64,000 nucleotides of DNA from Mucilaginibacter sp. (GCF_025359345.1 NZ_JANYGQ010000025.1:1-64000), one strand, 5' to 3'. Shown: positions 8,010 to 18,131, numbered from the stretch's first letter. The notes: a model not told the origin generated them from the letters alone. Translations and numbers: made by a program.

Positions 8010-11000
8010 ATGAAGAAAACTCTACTCTCGTTTTTTCTTTTATTTTCCTGTTTATCACTAGCATTTGCTCAAAGTAAAGTGGTAAAAGGTAAAGTAACAG
8101 ATGTAAAAGACGGATCGCCTTTACCCGGGGTAACGGTGATCGCCAAAGGTGCCAAATCAGCCGGCACGCAAACAGATTTAAATGGTTTATATTCTTTAAC
8201 TGTTCCGGATGGAGCAACCGCGTTAACGTTTAAATACATTGGCTATAAAGACGCCAATTTGCCCATAACCGGTGCCACAGTTGATGCGCAGATGGACGTT
8301 GACCCCAAACAGCTGACTGAGGTAGTTGTGGTTGGTTACGGTACACAAAAACGTGCCAGCATTACGGGTTCTATTGCAACAGTATCAGGTAAAGAAACGG
8401 AAAATACACCGGTAACCAGTTTTGAGCAGGCGTTACAGGGCAAAACCGCAGGTGTTAATATCCAGGCCAATAACGGTAAACTGGGGCAGGGTATCAAAAT
8501 TAGCGTTCGCGGTACAGCTTCAATATCGGGCGGCACACAGCCTTTGGTTGTAATTGATGGCATCATTGCCAATCAGATTGATTTGTCGAGCAATGGTGCT
8601 ACAACCGACCCGCTTGCCGACCTTAACTTTAACGATGTTGAATCGTTCCAGGTGCTGAAGGATGCATCTGCATCGGCGATATATGGCGCCAGGGGTTCAA
8701 ATGGTGTAATTATTATCACCACAAAAAAAGGAAAAATAGGCGCTGCCAAAATCAGCTTTAATGCCCAGTTTGGCTACAGCAAACCATCGGGAGAGCGTAA
8801 ATTTTTAAATACCGACCAATGGTTAGCGCTACAGGAACGCGCCGCGATGGGCGCGGCCACGCAGGACGTGTTGCAAGGATTTGAGCCTGATTTGGCAACT
8901 GCTCAGGCTGATGAAAAAGCTTATATTGAAGGCAAGTTTACTACACTTTCCGCAGGGAATACCAACTGGCGCACTTACAACACAGATTGGGGCAAGCAGG
9001 CCTTTCAAACCGCACCGCAACAACAGTATGACCTGAATTTTACTGGCGGCAGCGAAAAAACCACCTATTATATAGGCGGCCAGGCGCTAAACCAAACAGG
9101 TATTCTCAAAGGCAACCAGTTTCAACGCTACAGTGGCAGGGTAAATATCGACACTAAAATATTTAGCAATTTTAATATTGGTATGAATTTGAACTTTACA
9201 CATACCTATAATAAACGAGTAGCTAACGATGACAATTTTAACACGCCGCTGCAAATTGTAGCGCTATCGCCCATAACACCAGTAATCGACCCGCGTTCGG
9301 GCTTAATAAGTGGTACGCCGCCAGGTTCGAGCAGTAGCTTCCCGCTTTATTATAACCCGTTGATAAGCGTCGATAACGAATATTTTCACACAAACGTTTA
9401 TCGTACGCTGGGAAATGTTTTTGCTAACTGGGATATTTCAAAACACTTGAATTTTCGCTCGGAATTTGGCGTTGACCAGACCAACCAAAATGAGGATAGC
9501 TATGCTAACAGTTTAACTATCAGGAACACAGGTACTCCGCATGGTTTTGGCGAAAACAGAAATGCCGACGTGGTTAACTTTACAGTAAACAACTATTTAA
9601 CGTATAAAAACGTTTTTGCGCAAAGCCATTCGCTTGATGTCACTGTTGGCAATAGCTATCAATACAGTCACGCCACTACTAACGACATTCAGGGCAAACA
9701 ATTCCCGTCAGATTCCTATCGTGAGATAGCTTCGGCTGCCGAGAAATCCGGAGGTTCATCTACCCAGGCCGAATTTAGTTTTGTATCTTATTTTGCAAGG
9801 GCAAATTATGCATACAAGGGCCGATACCTGCTTTCCGGAAGTGTTAGGACCGATGGCTCATCGAGATTTGGTGCAAACAACAGGTATGGGGTTTTCCCTT
9901 CAGGCTCGCTTGGTTGGGTGTTAACCGAGGAAGACTTCATGAAGAAGTTCAACTCGCTAAGCAACTTAAAGCTGAGGGTTAGTTATGGTTTAACAGGTAA
10001 TGCCGAAATTGGCAACTACGCTGCACTCGGTTTGTTTTCGGGAGATGCTGGGTACAACGGCGTTGCCGGCCAGCGTTTCTTCCAACTCGAAAATCCTAAC
10101 CTGAAATGGGAGAAAACAACCCAAATCAATCTTGGTTTAGATTGGGGCTTTTTCAACAATCGGCTTTCGGGAAGCATCGATGTTTACCGTAAAAACACTT
10201 CCGATTTATTATTAAATGTCAACATACCCGAAACGCTTGGTTTAGGCTCGCAACTGCAAAACCTGGGTAAGCTTTACAACAAAGGTATTGAGCTGACTGT
10301 ATCGGGCGATATTTTCGTAGGCAAGTTCAGGTGGAACGCAAGCTTTAATGCCGCTTATAATAAAAACGTAGTAACCTATGTGCAGGGTCAGATAATTGAT
10401 GATGGCGCCGATTTAAACAGGGTTATTGAGGGGCAGCCCATCGGTGTGTTTTACGGTCGTGAATTTGCAGGCGCCGACCCGGCTAATGGTGACGCATTGT
10501 ATTACCTAAATACCAAAAATGCAGATGGAACCCTAAATCGCACTAAAACAAATGATTATAATACCGCCCAAAGCGTTCCCTTAGGTAACCCAACGCCACC
10601 GTGGACAGGGGGCTTCACCAACACCTTCGGATACAAAGGCTTTGACCTTACATTTTCAATTTACGGTTCGTTCGGCAACAAAATTTATAATGGCGGCGGC
10701 CAGTATATGAGTTCATCAGCAAGTAACGGCCTGGACAATCAAACTATTGACCAGTTGAATTACTGGAACAAACCAGGTGATATTACCATGGTGCCCGAAC
10801 CCCGCTTATTTTATCCGAATGGTACCGACCCATCCAGCAGGTATTTATCGGGCGGTTCATACGTACGTTTAAAAACTGCGTCAATCGGCTACACCTTCGC
10901 TTCAGACATGCTTAAAAAAATTAAAATAGATAAATTAAGGGTGTTTGTAAACGGCTACAACCTGTTTATCATAACAAAATACAAAGGATGGGATCCTGAA

Positions 11001-11102
11001 GTAAATACCGATTTTCTTGCGAGCAATATCAACCTCGGAAACGACTTCTACTCGGCCCCGCAGCCGCGTACCATTACTTTTGGAGTGAATGTTGGATTAT
11101 AA
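8010..11102 (+). CDS. SusC/RagA-family TonB-dependent transporter
   Basis: Outer-membrane importer of 1030 residues. A signal peptide (MKKTLLSFFLLFSCLSLAFA) is followed by a carboxypeptidase-regulatory-like domain (about 25-100: VVKGKVTDVKDGSPLPGVTV ... IGYKD), a TonB-box region EVVVVGYGTQKRASITGSI, a plug domain with the PLVVIDG and DVESFQVLKDASASAIYGARGSNGVIIITTKKGK signatures, and a long beta-barrel ending in a hydrophobic beta-strand (PRTITFGVNVGL). The paired SusD lipoprotein begins 16 bp downstream. No glycosidase is nearby; the next gene is a secreted S9 peptidase, so the cargo may be a peptide or glycopeptide. The cargo is inferred. Confidence 0.95.
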   Translation: MKKTLLSFFLLFSCLSLAFAQSKVVKGKVTDVKDGSPLPGVTVIAKGAKSAGTQTDLNGLYSLTVPDGATALTFKYIGYKDANLPITGATVDAQMDVDPKQLTEVVVVGYGTQKRASITGSIATVSGKETENTPVTSFEQALQGKTAGVNIQANNGKLGQGIKISVRGTASISGGTQPLVVIDGIIANQIDLSSNGATTDPLADLNFNDVESFQVLKDASASAIYGARGSNGVIIITTKKGKIGAAKISFNAQFGYSKPSGERKFLNTDQWLALQERAAMGAATQDVLQGFEPDLATAQADEKAYIEGKFTTLSAGNTNWRTYNTDWGKQAFQTAPQQQYDLNFTGGSEKTTYYIGGQALNQTGILKGNQFQRYSGRVNIDTKIFSNFNIGMNLNFTHTYNKRVANDDNFNTPLQIVALSPITPVIDPRSGLISGTPPGSSSSFPLYYNPLISVDNEYFHTNVYRTLGNVFANWDISKHLNFRSEFGVDQTNQNEDSYANSLTIRNTGTPHGFGENRNADVVNFTVNNYLTYKNVFAQSHSLDVTVGNSYQYSHATTNDIQGKQFPSDSYREIASAAEKSGGSSTQAEFSFVSYFARANYAYKGRYLLSGSVRTDGSSRFGANNRYGVFPSGSLGWVLTEEDFMKKFNSLSNLKLRVSYGLTGNAEIGNYAALGLFSGDAGYNGVAGQRFFQLENPNLKWEKTTQINLGLDWGFFNNRLSGSIDVYRKNTSDLLLNVNIPETLGLGSQLQNLGKLYNKGIELTVSGDIFVGKFRWNASFNAAYNKNVVTYVQGQIIDDGADLNRVIEGQPIGVFYGREFAGADPANGDALYYLNTKNADGTLNRTKTNDYNTAQSVPLGNPTPPWTGGFTNTFGYKGFDLTFSIYGSFGNKIYNGGGQYMSSSASNGLDNQTIDQLNYWNKPGDITMVPEPRLFYPNGTDPSSRYLSGGSYVRLKTASIGYTFASDMLKKIKIDKLRVFVNGYNLFIITKYKGWDPEVNTDFLASNINLGNDFYSAPQPRTITFGVNVGL

Positions 11103-11118
11103 TTTAAAAAGTAAGGAC

Positions 11119-12492
11119 ATGAAAAAACTAAATAAAATATACATAGGGGCCTTAAGCACGGTGCTGATATTAAGTGCCTGCAATAAACAGCTTGATTTAA
11201 AGCCCTTTCAGCAAATACAACAAAGCCAGGCTATTTTGACTGCGCAGGATGTGCAAATAACGTTGGTTGGCGCTTATAACCGTGCAGGTTTATCAGACTT
11301 GTATGGCGGTGGGGCATTATTGTATGCCGACCTGATGGCGACGCAAACAGTGCTTGACTGGCAGGGGACTTTCCAGGGTTTAACACAAATGGTTAACCAA
11401 AGCATCCCGATTGATAATGGGTTTGTAAACAGCACCTGGTCCGATGGTTACCAGGTAATAAACCAAGCCAATAACGTATTGGCTAACCTGAGCAAAGTCT
11501 CTTCGGCCAATGCACCGCGTACGGAGGGTGAGGCTAAGTTTTTGCGAGGGCTAACCTACTTTGACCTTGTGCGACTTTACGGCAAAGCGTGGAACGATGG
11601 CGACCCTAATACCAATCTTGGCGTGCCGATTGTTTTAACGCCAACCACGGTTATTACTTCAGCTTCATACGTATCACGATCAACGGTGGCGCAGGTCTAC
11701 CAGCAGGCGATTACCGATTTAACCGATGCCGAAAACAAGTTGCCTGCAACCAATAGTTTTTATGCAAACAAATATTCGGCCTCGGCGATACTGGCGCGTT
11801 TGTATTTGCAAAAAGGCGATTATATAAACGCAGCGACAGAAGCGAATAAAGTTATATCATCAGCCAAATTTAGTCTTAACGCTAATTATGCAGACGAGTT
11901 TCCATACCCTGGCGGGACAGCGGTCCATGTGGATAATACTTCGGAGGACGTTTTCGCAATACAAGTTACCGGGCAACAGGGTACCAATGCATTTAATACC
12001 TATTTTGCATCGTCGGATAACGCAGGCCGTGGCGATATCATCATTAAGGATAGTTTTCTGGGTGATTTTGAGGATGCAGACGCTCGTTTGGGTATCTACA
12101 ACCCGGATAGTGACGGTAATTTGCGGTGCGACAAGTTTGATAACGAGTTTGGAAATGTCCATATCATCAGGCTTGCCGAATTGTACCTGATAAGAGCAGA
12201 AGCAAACTTCCGTTTAGGAACTGCCACCGGTGCTGCACCAGTTGACGATGTCAATGTTATCAGAACGCGCGCCGGACTGGGCGACTTAGCTGAAGTAACT
12301 CTTGATGATATAATGTTGGAAAGAAGACATGAGTTGGCATTTGAAGGCGGTTTCTTTTTACATGATGCAAAAAGGCTGCAGCAGGATGTTGGCGCATTGC
12401 CATTCGGTTCGAATAAATTGGTGTTCCCAATTCCGTTGCAGGATATTAACGCCAACCCTAAACTGATTCAAAACCCGGGTTACGGCAACTAA
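11119..12492 (+). CDS. SusD/RagB-family surface lipoprotein
   Basis: The ATG at 11119 gives a clean lipoprotein signal (LILSACNK, lipobox Cys about residue 21) and 457 residues; the upstream frame extension to 11089 is rejected. The fold is the TPR-like SusD type: FLRGLTYFDLVRLYG, the ASAILARLYLQKGDYINAATEANKVI helix pair, HIIRLAELYLIRAEA and the C-terminal LDDIMLERRHELAFEGGFFLHDAKRL motif. It caps the preceding SusC barrel and binds substrate at the cell surface. A terminator hairpin follows 20 bp after the stop. Confidence 0.95.
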   Translation: MKKLNKIYIGALSTVLILSACNKQLDLKPFQQIQQSQAILTAQDVQITLVGAYNRAGLSDLYGGGALLYADLMATQTVLDWQGTFQGLTQMVNQSIPIDNGFVNSTWSDGYQVINQANNVLANLSKVSSANAPRTEGEAKFLRGLTYFDLVRLYGKAWNDGDPNTNLGVPIVLTPTTVITSASYVSRSTVAQVYQQAITDLTDAENKLPATNSFYANKYSASAILARLYLQKGDYINAATEANKVISSAKFSLNANYADEFPYPGGTAVHVDNTSEDVFAIQVTGQQGTNAFNTYFASSDNAGRGDIIIKDSFLGDFEDADARLGIYNPDSDGNLRCDKFDNEFGNVHIIRLAELYLIRAEANFRLGTATGAAPVDDVNVIRTRAGLGDLAEVTLDDIMLERRHELAFEGGFFLHDAKRLQQDVGALPFGSNKLVFPIPLQDINANPKLIQNPGYGN

Positions 12493-12511
12493 AAGCGATT
12501 TGATAATTTTT

Positions 12512-12543
12512 AAACCGGGGCGACATTGGTCCCGGTTTTTTTT
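12512..12543 (+). terminator. Intrinsic terminator after the first susCD pair
   Basis: AAACCGGG (12512-12519) pairs with CCCGGTTT (12531-12538) across an 11-nt loop and runs into a T-tract. It separates susCD from the peptidase gene. Confidence 0.88.
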
Positions 12544-12585
12544 ATACCATAAAGATTTGTAAATTACCACATCTATTAAATCACA

Positions 12586-14556
12586 ATGAAAAAAGGAGCC
12601 CTTTTAGCAATCTCGTTTTGCTGCTTAACTTATGCTTATGCCCAGACAACAAAGACCCCGTTTAAACCCGCTGATTTTTTAAAAATCAAAAGCCTGAGCG
12701 ACCCGAGGGTATCTCCCGATGATAAATGGGTGGCCTACAGCCTTTCGGAAGTAGATACTGCAAAAGATGCCCGCGTTTCGCATTTATGGATGCAAAGCCT
12801 TACCGGCGCCGAATCGATAGAGTTGACACATGGACCTGAACCGGCGTCGAACCCGCGCTGGAGTCCCGATGGCAGGTACCTGGCTTTCCTTTCATCGCGC
12901 GAGTCAAAGAACGGTTCGCAGGTTTGGTTGCTCGACCGCAGGGGCGGGGAAGCGAAAAAACTAACTGATATTAAGGGTGATTTGGGCGACTATTCCTGGT
13001 CGCCTGATTCAAAGCAACTGTTGCTTAGTATTGAAGACCCGGAAAGTAAAGCAAAAGAAGAACCTAAAAATCCGTTGCCCATCAAAATAGATAGATATCA
13101 TTTTAAACAGGATATAGAAGGATACCTGAAACACCAATACACGCATCTTTACCTGTTTAACGTCGATGCCAAAAAACTTGATACATTAACCAAGGGAAAT
13201 ACTGACGAGCGGGCGGCAGAATGGTCGCCGGATGGGAGCAAAGTTGTTTTTGTGAGCAACCGTACGCCCGACCCGGAAAGAAATGACAACGAAGATGTTT
13301 TCACTATTGAAGCTAAACCAAACGGGCAACTAAGCCAGCTTACTACGTGGAAAGGGCATGACATAAGCCCAAAATGGAGCCCAGATGGCAAATATATCGC
13401 TTACCTGCGCTCAACGGCAGGAGAGGAATATACGATTTATGACCAGGAAATACTTTGTATTATGGATGCTGACGGCAAAAATAGCCAAACCATTACCGGG
13501 CAAATGGACAGGCCCGTGGCAAACCCAACCTGGAGCAAAGACGGTAAGAGCGTTGCATTTTTAGTTAGCGATGACCGGCGGAATTACCTGGCCCGCTATG
13601 ACATGGACACAAAGAAAATTACAACTGTAAACAGTGGCGACTATGGCATTTTAAATATAGTGCCTTATATGGCAAATAACTGGGTGATTGAATTTAGCAC
13701 GCCCTATGTGCCTATTGAATTATACAAGGTGGAAAACGGCAGTCTTCGTAAATTAACCCACCACCAGGATTGGTTGGCTAATGTTAAGTTAGCTCACGTC
13801 GAGGGTTTCAAATCCAGGAGTAAGGATGGCACATCTGTTTCCGGTTTGGTTTATACGCCGGATAGTTTGCGTACAGGAAAACTTCCCTTTATATTGTTCA
13901 TCCACGGTGGCCCCGTTGACCAGGATGATTACACTTTTGATGCCAGCAGGCAGATACTGGCGAGCGCCGGTTATGCTGTAGCCGCTGTAAATTATCGGGG
14001 CAGTAATGGGCGCGGTTTAAAATATATTAACTCCATAAATGCCGACTGGGGTAACAAAGAAGTTGTTGATTTATTAGGCGCTGTAGATGAACTGGTGAAA
14101 AAAGGCATAGCCGACCCTGACCACCTGGGTATTGGTGGCTGGAGCTACGGCGGTATATTAACGGATTATACCATAGCTACCGATACCCGTTTTAAAGCAG
14201 GGGCAAGCGGCGCTGGCAGCGCGTTGCAAACTACCATGTACGGCAGCGATCAATATGTATTACAGTACGAACACGAACTTGGCCAGCCATGGAAAAGCCA
14301 GGACAAATGGATAAAACTTTCGTATCCGTTTTTTCATGCAGATAAAATAAAAACACCGGTTCTCTTTATGTCTGGGTTGAAGGATTTTAACGTTCCCACT
14401 GCGGGCAGCGAGCAAATGTACATGGCGCTTAAATCGCAAAATATACCGACAGAGTTGATACTATATCCAAATCAATACCATGGCATAACTGTACCCAGCT
14501 ACCAGGTTGACCGGCTACAGCGGTATATTGCATGGTTTGATAAATATTTAAAGTAG
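12586..14556 (+). CDS. S9-family prolyl oligopeptidase-like serine peptidase
   Basis: A secreted 656-residue peptidase with a signal peptide (about 1-19, cleaved after AYA). The N-terminal WD40/PD40-type propeller (about 30-390) has repeated SPDGRYLAF, SPDSKQLLL, SPDGSKVVFV and SPDGKYIAY strands. The C-terminal alpha/beta hydrolase domain carries Ser520 in GGWSYGG, Asp600 in GLKDFNVP and His632 in QYHG, so the catalytic triad is complete. The family cleaves short peptides, often dipeptides. Its own promoter probably lies in the 40 bp after the terminator. It may process peptides linked to the preceding susCD pair; that link is inferred. Confidence 0.93.
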   Translation: MKKGALLAISFCCLTYAYAQTTKTPFKPADFLKIKSLSDPRVSPDDKWVAYSLSEVDTAKDARVSHLWMQSLTGAESIELTHGPEPASNPRWSPDGRYLAFLSSRESKNGSQVWLLDRRGGEAKKLTDIKGDLGDYSWSPDSKQLLLSIEDPESKAKEEPKNPLPIKIDRYHFKQDIEGYLKHQYTHLYLFNVDAKKLDTLTKGNTDERAAEWSPDGSKVVFVSNRTPDPERNDNEDVFTIEAKPNGQLSQLTTWKGHDISPKWSPDGKYIAYLRSTAGEEYTIYDQEILCIMDADGKNSQTITGQMDRPVANPTWSKDGKSVAFLVSDDRRNYLARYDMDTKKITTVNSGDYGILNIVPYMANNWVIEFSTPYVPIELYKVENGSLRKLTHHQDWLANVKLAHVEGFKSRSKDGTSVSGLVYTPDSLRTGKLPFILFIHGGPVDQDDYTFDASRQILASAGYAVAAVNYRGSNGRGLKYINSINADWGNKEVVDLLGAVDELVKKGIADPDHLGIGGWSYGGILTDYTIATDTRFKAGASGAGSALQTTMYGSDQYVLQYEHELGQPWKSQDKWIKLSYPFFHADKIKTPVLFMSGLKDFNVPTAGSEQMYMALKSQNIPTELILYPNQYHGITVPSYQVDRLQRYIAWFDKYLK

Positions 14557-14630
14557 AAAGAAGTCCGAAAGTCGGGAAAAGTCAGTAAAGTCCGAAAGAA
14601 GAAATTAACTAAGGCGTAACGTTTAAGTGG

Positions 14631-15962
14631 TCACTGTTTAATTACTTCCGACGGTTCATTTAGTTTGTAGTATACACCCTTGGCCGTTTTTAAGCTATCG
14701 GGTATAACTGTGTTGGCTAATTTAAGTTCCTGCAGGCATTTGTAGGTTTTCTGCCAGTCTTTGGGGTATTCTCTGGCCATTGTCGCGGTGTCGACTTTAC
14801 TGTAAAAATTAAGGATATTTTGTTTTAGCGGTTTGGTGAGGTTGTTAAACTTTGTTTCCTCCAGGTTTTCAACCAATTTAGCGTAAGTTTTGTCGGCCAG
14901 GTGATATTCGCCGATAGCGGTGGGTTTGCCGGTGTCATAGTCAACATCGGCCAGGTTTAACTTGCTATGGTGTAACATTGCAAGAGCGCCGCTGTAGTGA
15001 ACTAAAACCGTGTCGAAGCTTTTCACAAAAAGTTCCTCAGCTTTCGGACCGGGGTCCTTAAATGTTAATGCTTTTAAAGGCCCCACTTTGGGAAGTATAC
15101 GTATCAGGAAGCCAACAAATCGTTCACCAAAATTTCCTTTAGTTCGCGACGAGCCAAATTCTTTAATGTAAGCTTTCTTCTTCATTTTATAATGAAAAGT
15201 ATGGCTGTTAGCGCTCGGGTTTGCTTTTAGTATTTCGTCTTTCCGCATCTTCCAGGCTGCGCGGGTAACAGTAGGCATCAGGCTTTTAACCGACCACCGG
15301 TAAGTTGATATAGCAAGGTCCAAATCGCCAAAAACACTGTTAATATCTTCGCCATAGGTTTTTAAAAATGCTCTTTCAAGTACAGGTTTTGCTACTTCAA
15401 ATCCAATAAAATCGTGGTAAGCTTCTGCTGCGTAATTGCCCTTTGCGGTTTCCAGCACATCAAACGAAAGTTCAACTTTGCTGTGGGACGAATGATCTTC
15501 TTCGTAAGTTACCACCTTGCCGTATTTCTGGGCGATTTTGGGATAAACCAGCGGTACAGCATGATTGGTTCCTATAGAATGGCCGTATTTATCTGCCATA
15601 TAGTGACAAAGCGAACCAAGTGCAAATGCATATTCATTGATGTTTTGCGATTCGCCTATTAAATTCTCTACAAAATCTCCGCTACGAACATAGTGCGACA
15701 GGTTGGTGAAGTACTTGCTGCCAAAGGGGAAGTAACCCATATCAGCCAGTAAACAGCCGCCGTAGGCATATGCATGTGCTTTTTTCAATTCGTCATCCGT
15801 GGCATTTGGGAACTTTAGTTTTAATAATGGTTTGATACTTTTATTCCAGCTAGCGTCAATAAGCGCTTCATGGGTTAAAACTGAATACCCCTTTGATGAT
15901 ATGGGAATAAAAAAAATAAACAATGCAAGTATAAAAAACCTGCCGGGTCTGCGTATCTTCAT
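14631..15962 (-). CDS. Zinc-dependent phospholipase C-like protein
   Basis: 443 residues with a signal peptide or membrane anchor (about 1-25). The mature start YSVLTHEALI (His31), the GCLLADMGYFP segment, LSHYVRSGDF and the LCHYMADKYGHSIGTNHA block match the zinc-ligand pattern of the Zn-dependent phospholipase C / S1-P1 nuclease superfamily. Substrate preference cannot be read from the sequence. The gene converges on the S9 peptidase; the 74-bp gap holds AGTCCGAA-type direct repeats but no clear hairpin. Probably periplasmic or membrane-associated. The C-terminal 200 residues have no recognisable motif. Confidence 0.82.
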   Translation of the reverse strand: MKIRRPGRFFILALFIFFIPISSKGYSVLTHEALIDASWNKSIKPLLKLKFPNATDDELKKAHAYAYGGCLLADMGYFPFGSKYFTNLSHYVRSGDFVENLIGESQNINEYAFALGSLCHYMADKYGHSIGTNHAVPLVYPKIAQKYGKVVTYEEDHSSHSKVELSFDVLETAKGNYAAEAYHDFIGFEVAKPVLERAFLKTYGEDINSVFGDLDLAISTYRWSVKSLMPTVTRAAWKMRKDEILKANPSANSHTFHYKMKKKAYIKEFGSSRTKGNFGERFVGFLIRILPKVGPLKALTFKDPGPKAEELFVKSFDTVLVHYSGALAMLHHSKLNLADVDYDTGKPTAIGEYHLADKTYAKLVENLEETKFNNLTKPLKQNILNFYSKVDTATMAREYPKDWQKTYKCLQELKLANTVIPDSLKTAKGVYYKLNEPSEVIKQ

Positions 15963-16034
15963 TATAATTGGGACAGATTTAATTATAAATGTAAAAAGGT
16001 TAAAAAGGTTTCATTTAACAAAAAAAGTTATAAA

Positions 16035-16065
16035 AAAAGCCCTACCGTTTGTGGGCAAGGCTTTT
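16035..16065 (-). terminator. Minus-strand terminator after the Spy-like gene
   Basis: AAAAGCC and GGCTTTT form a 7-bp stem around a 17-nt loop. On the minus strand the hairpin is followed by a T-rich stretch. It ends the 17248-16097 transcript before the phospholipase gene. Confidence 0.7.
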
Positions 16066-16096
16066 GTGAATGGGTAGTTGAAAATTATATCGATTT

Positions 16097-16495
16097 TTAT
16101 TTACCGTTTAACCGGCTCATCATTTTGCTCTTCATTTCCTGTTCAAAGTCCTGGTATTGTTTGTATTGCTCTGTTGTGAAAACTTGTTTTAGTTCGGCGT
16201 CTTTTTGTTTTTGTAGCGACATCGCCTCTTTCATTTTTTTCATGCGTCCGTCGCTGCCTTTAATTATTGGCTCAAACTTATGTGCGTATTTTAAATTAAT
16301 GGCCTGTACTTTTAAAACCTGGTTGGTGTCAAGTTTTAATTTGCTCTTCATCATACCGGTTTGCATTTGCGCCCGTTGCTCTGGCGTGGCATTCTTTAAG
16401 TCGCCAGGGTTGGCTTGCGCATGTAAAATCCCCGTGGCAAATGTGCTTATTGCGACAAAAAACAATGTGATATAAATTTCTCTAATCTTTTTCAT
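16097..16495 (-). CDS. Small Spy/CpxP-like periplasmic protein
   Basis: 132 residues with a signal peptide (about 1-27, ending LHAQA). The mature part is all-helical and rich in Lys, Gln and Met, with a TPEQRAQMQTGMMKSKLKLDTNQVLKV region and a second FTTEQYKQYQDFEQEM region. Two spaced TxxQ-type motifs recall Spy/CpxP or DUF4890-like periplasmic chaperones, but similarity is weak. It lies 18 bp after the lipoprotein gene and is probably cotranscribed with it. Confidence 0.7.
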   Translation of the reverse strand: MKKIREIYITLFFVAISTFATGILHAQANPGDLKNATPEQRAQMQTGMMKSKLKLDTNQVLKVQAINLKYAHKFEPIIKGSDGRMKKMKEAMSLQKQKDAELKQVFTTEQYKQYQDFEQEMKSKMMSRLNGK

Positions 16496-16513
16496 GTGGC
16501 TTTTTTTAGGGGT

Positions 16514-17248
16514 TTACGACCATTGAATATTATAAGTTACACCGCTATTTAAAACTATGGTAGCTTTTTTGTTGCCAAGGAAGGTTACAATGCCGTTAAA
16601 GATGAAAGTTTTACCGGAAGTTGATGTGGCTGCAATAGTTACAGTAGCCGTTCCCGACACAATTTGCTGGGTAGTTTTATCGACAGCAATATTGCTGGAT
16701 GTGATTTTTATATTGCTGGTGAAGGTGTACTGTCGTGCAATTTTAGAGGTTGTTGTACCGGTACGGGTATAAGTTGAAGAGAAAAGATATTGCGACGAAG
16801 CGGGAGGCAGCCCGGTAAGCGTAAACGCACCCTGGCTGTTATCTTTTGATGATAACCGCGTCCCATCATAGCTGCCGGTACCTGTGAAGTTAAAAGTTAG
16901 TTGGCTGGGTATAATTCCATTACAGGTAAGCATGTAATTCCAGTTCAAATTGTAACTGTACGAAGGGGAAGCCCCGGCTGCACTCGATTTGATAATAGTC
17001 GAATCTTTGGATACCCCGCACGATAGTACAACTGTCTTTTCAATAGTGGTCGAAGTGCTTAGCTGGGCCGTCATTCCACCGGTTTCTGGCGTTACGGCAT
17101 CTGTGGTTAACTCCGCGGCATCGGCTTCTGTCACTGTCGCGGCAGTTGTGCTGGTACTGTCTTTTTTACATGACGCTACAGTAAAAGTTAGACCTGCGGC
17201 TATCAATACCGTAAACAGTAGTTTTGTGTTGATGATTTTCTTTTTCAT
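16514..17248 (-). CDS. Unrecognised secreted lipoprotein
   Basis: 244 residues. An N-terminal lipobox (FTVASCKKD, Cys27) is followed by a Ser/Thr/Ala-rich linker. The C-terminal two thirds are beta-rich (SYNLNWNYMLTCNGI, SQLTFNFTGTGSYDGTRL, ATVTIAATSTSGKTFIFNGIVTF) and contain two isolated cysteines that could pair. I do not recognise the family. It is the first gene of a two-gene operon with the Spy-like protein, suggesting an envelope role. Confidence 0.75.
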   Translation of the reverse strand: MKKKIINTKLLFTVLIAAGLTFTVASCKKDSTSTTAATVTEADAAELTTDAVTPETGGMTAQLSTSTTIEKTVVLSCGVSKDSTIIKSSAAGASPSYSYNLNWNYMLTCNGIIPSQLTFNFTGTGSYDGTRLSSKDNSQGAFTLTGLPPASSQYLFSSTYTRTGTTTSKIARQYTFTSNIKITSSNIAVDKTTQQIVSGTATVTIAATSTSGKTFIFNGIVTFLGNKKATIVLNSGVTYNIQWS

Positions 17249-17357
17249 GATTTTAATTGTTTAGTTATTTATGTTGATCTGATATTTTAATTGTTAAACG
17301 GGCATTGTTGGCGACGGTTTAAGCACTTATGGTGAACCGTCCAATTCGGGGGGTGAA

Positions 17358-18131
17358 CTAACTTTTAAGCTTCATTTTTCCGGTAAACAGGTCGGTAAAG
17401 CCTTTAAAGACCAGCTTAAACGGGTTGTAACCCATCGAACCCGTAGTAAGGCCATAATTCACTTTTTCGGTTTCGGGCTGGTAGGTTTTAAATAGCTTAT
17501 CCCAGGTAATAAGTACGCCACCAAAATTCTTGTCGATATAGAGCGGGTTACTCCCATGGTGCACACGGTGAGCTGATGGGGTGTCAATTATGCCTTCCAG
17601 CCAGCCTATTTTGTCAACTGCTTCGGTGTGCAGAAAAAACTGGTAAACGAGGTTAAGCGCATAAGAAATTACAATAAAATCGGCGGGCATACCCATCAGG
17701 GCAGCGGGGATAAAAAACAGCGGACTGATAATCGCCGACAGCCAGTTTAAACGATACGCCGCAGTTAAGTTCATGTGCATTGCGGAGTGGTGCACCATAT
17801 GAAAGGCCCACAAAGGTTTCCATATGTGCGACAACCGGTGGAACCAATAGTAAATAAAATCAGTCGTTATGAATGTGAGTAAAAATACCCAGGCGTTGTT
17901 GGGGAAGGTAAACGGCGCTATTTCTGTAAAAAATCCAAGCACGGCCAGTTGATATCCTGTAAATAAAACCTTGGACAAGTGAAAACCGGTTAGTACAGCC
18001 AGGTTCGAAAATGTCTCTTTTATCTCGTATGCCTTTTTATCGTTTCGCCAGCTCCAGGCTATTTCAGCCAGGATAAGCACTAATAAAATCCCAAGTATCC
18101 AAAATCTGTAAGGGCCAACTGTATGTTTCAT
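17358..18131 (-). CDS. Sterol desaturase / fatty acid hydroxylase family protein
   Basis: An integral membrane di-iron enzyme of 257 residues. The histidine boxes are visible as HRLSH, HMVHHSAMH, FLHTE and HRVHHG, in the order and spacing of the family, between several hydrophobic helices. Members hydroxylate or desaturate lipids; the substrate here is unknown and need not be a sterol. The ATG is directly preceded by an uninterrupted run of 14 A on the coding strand. It is followed on neither side by lipid genes; the upstream neighbours are a LytTR/LytS pair on the same strand. Confidence 0.9.
   Translation of the reverse strand: MKHTVGPYRFWILGILLVLILAEIAWSWRNDKKAYEIKETFSNLAVLTGFHLSKVLFTGYQLAVLGFFTEIAPFTFPNNAWVFLLTFITTDFIYYWFHRLSHIWKPLWAFHMVHHSAMHMNLTAAYRLNWLSAIISPLFFIPAALMGMPADFIVISYALNLVYQFFLHTEAVDKIGWLEGIIDTPSAHRVHHGSNPLYIDKNFGGVLITWDKLFKTYQPETEKVNYGLTTGSMGYNPFKLVFKGFTDLFTGKMKLKS

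Noticed and set aside
14563..14600. AGTCCGAA direct repeats as another heptamer array
   Set aside because: Spacing is 8, 10 and 9 nt, so it does not share the 7-nt period; it may be a degenerate relative.
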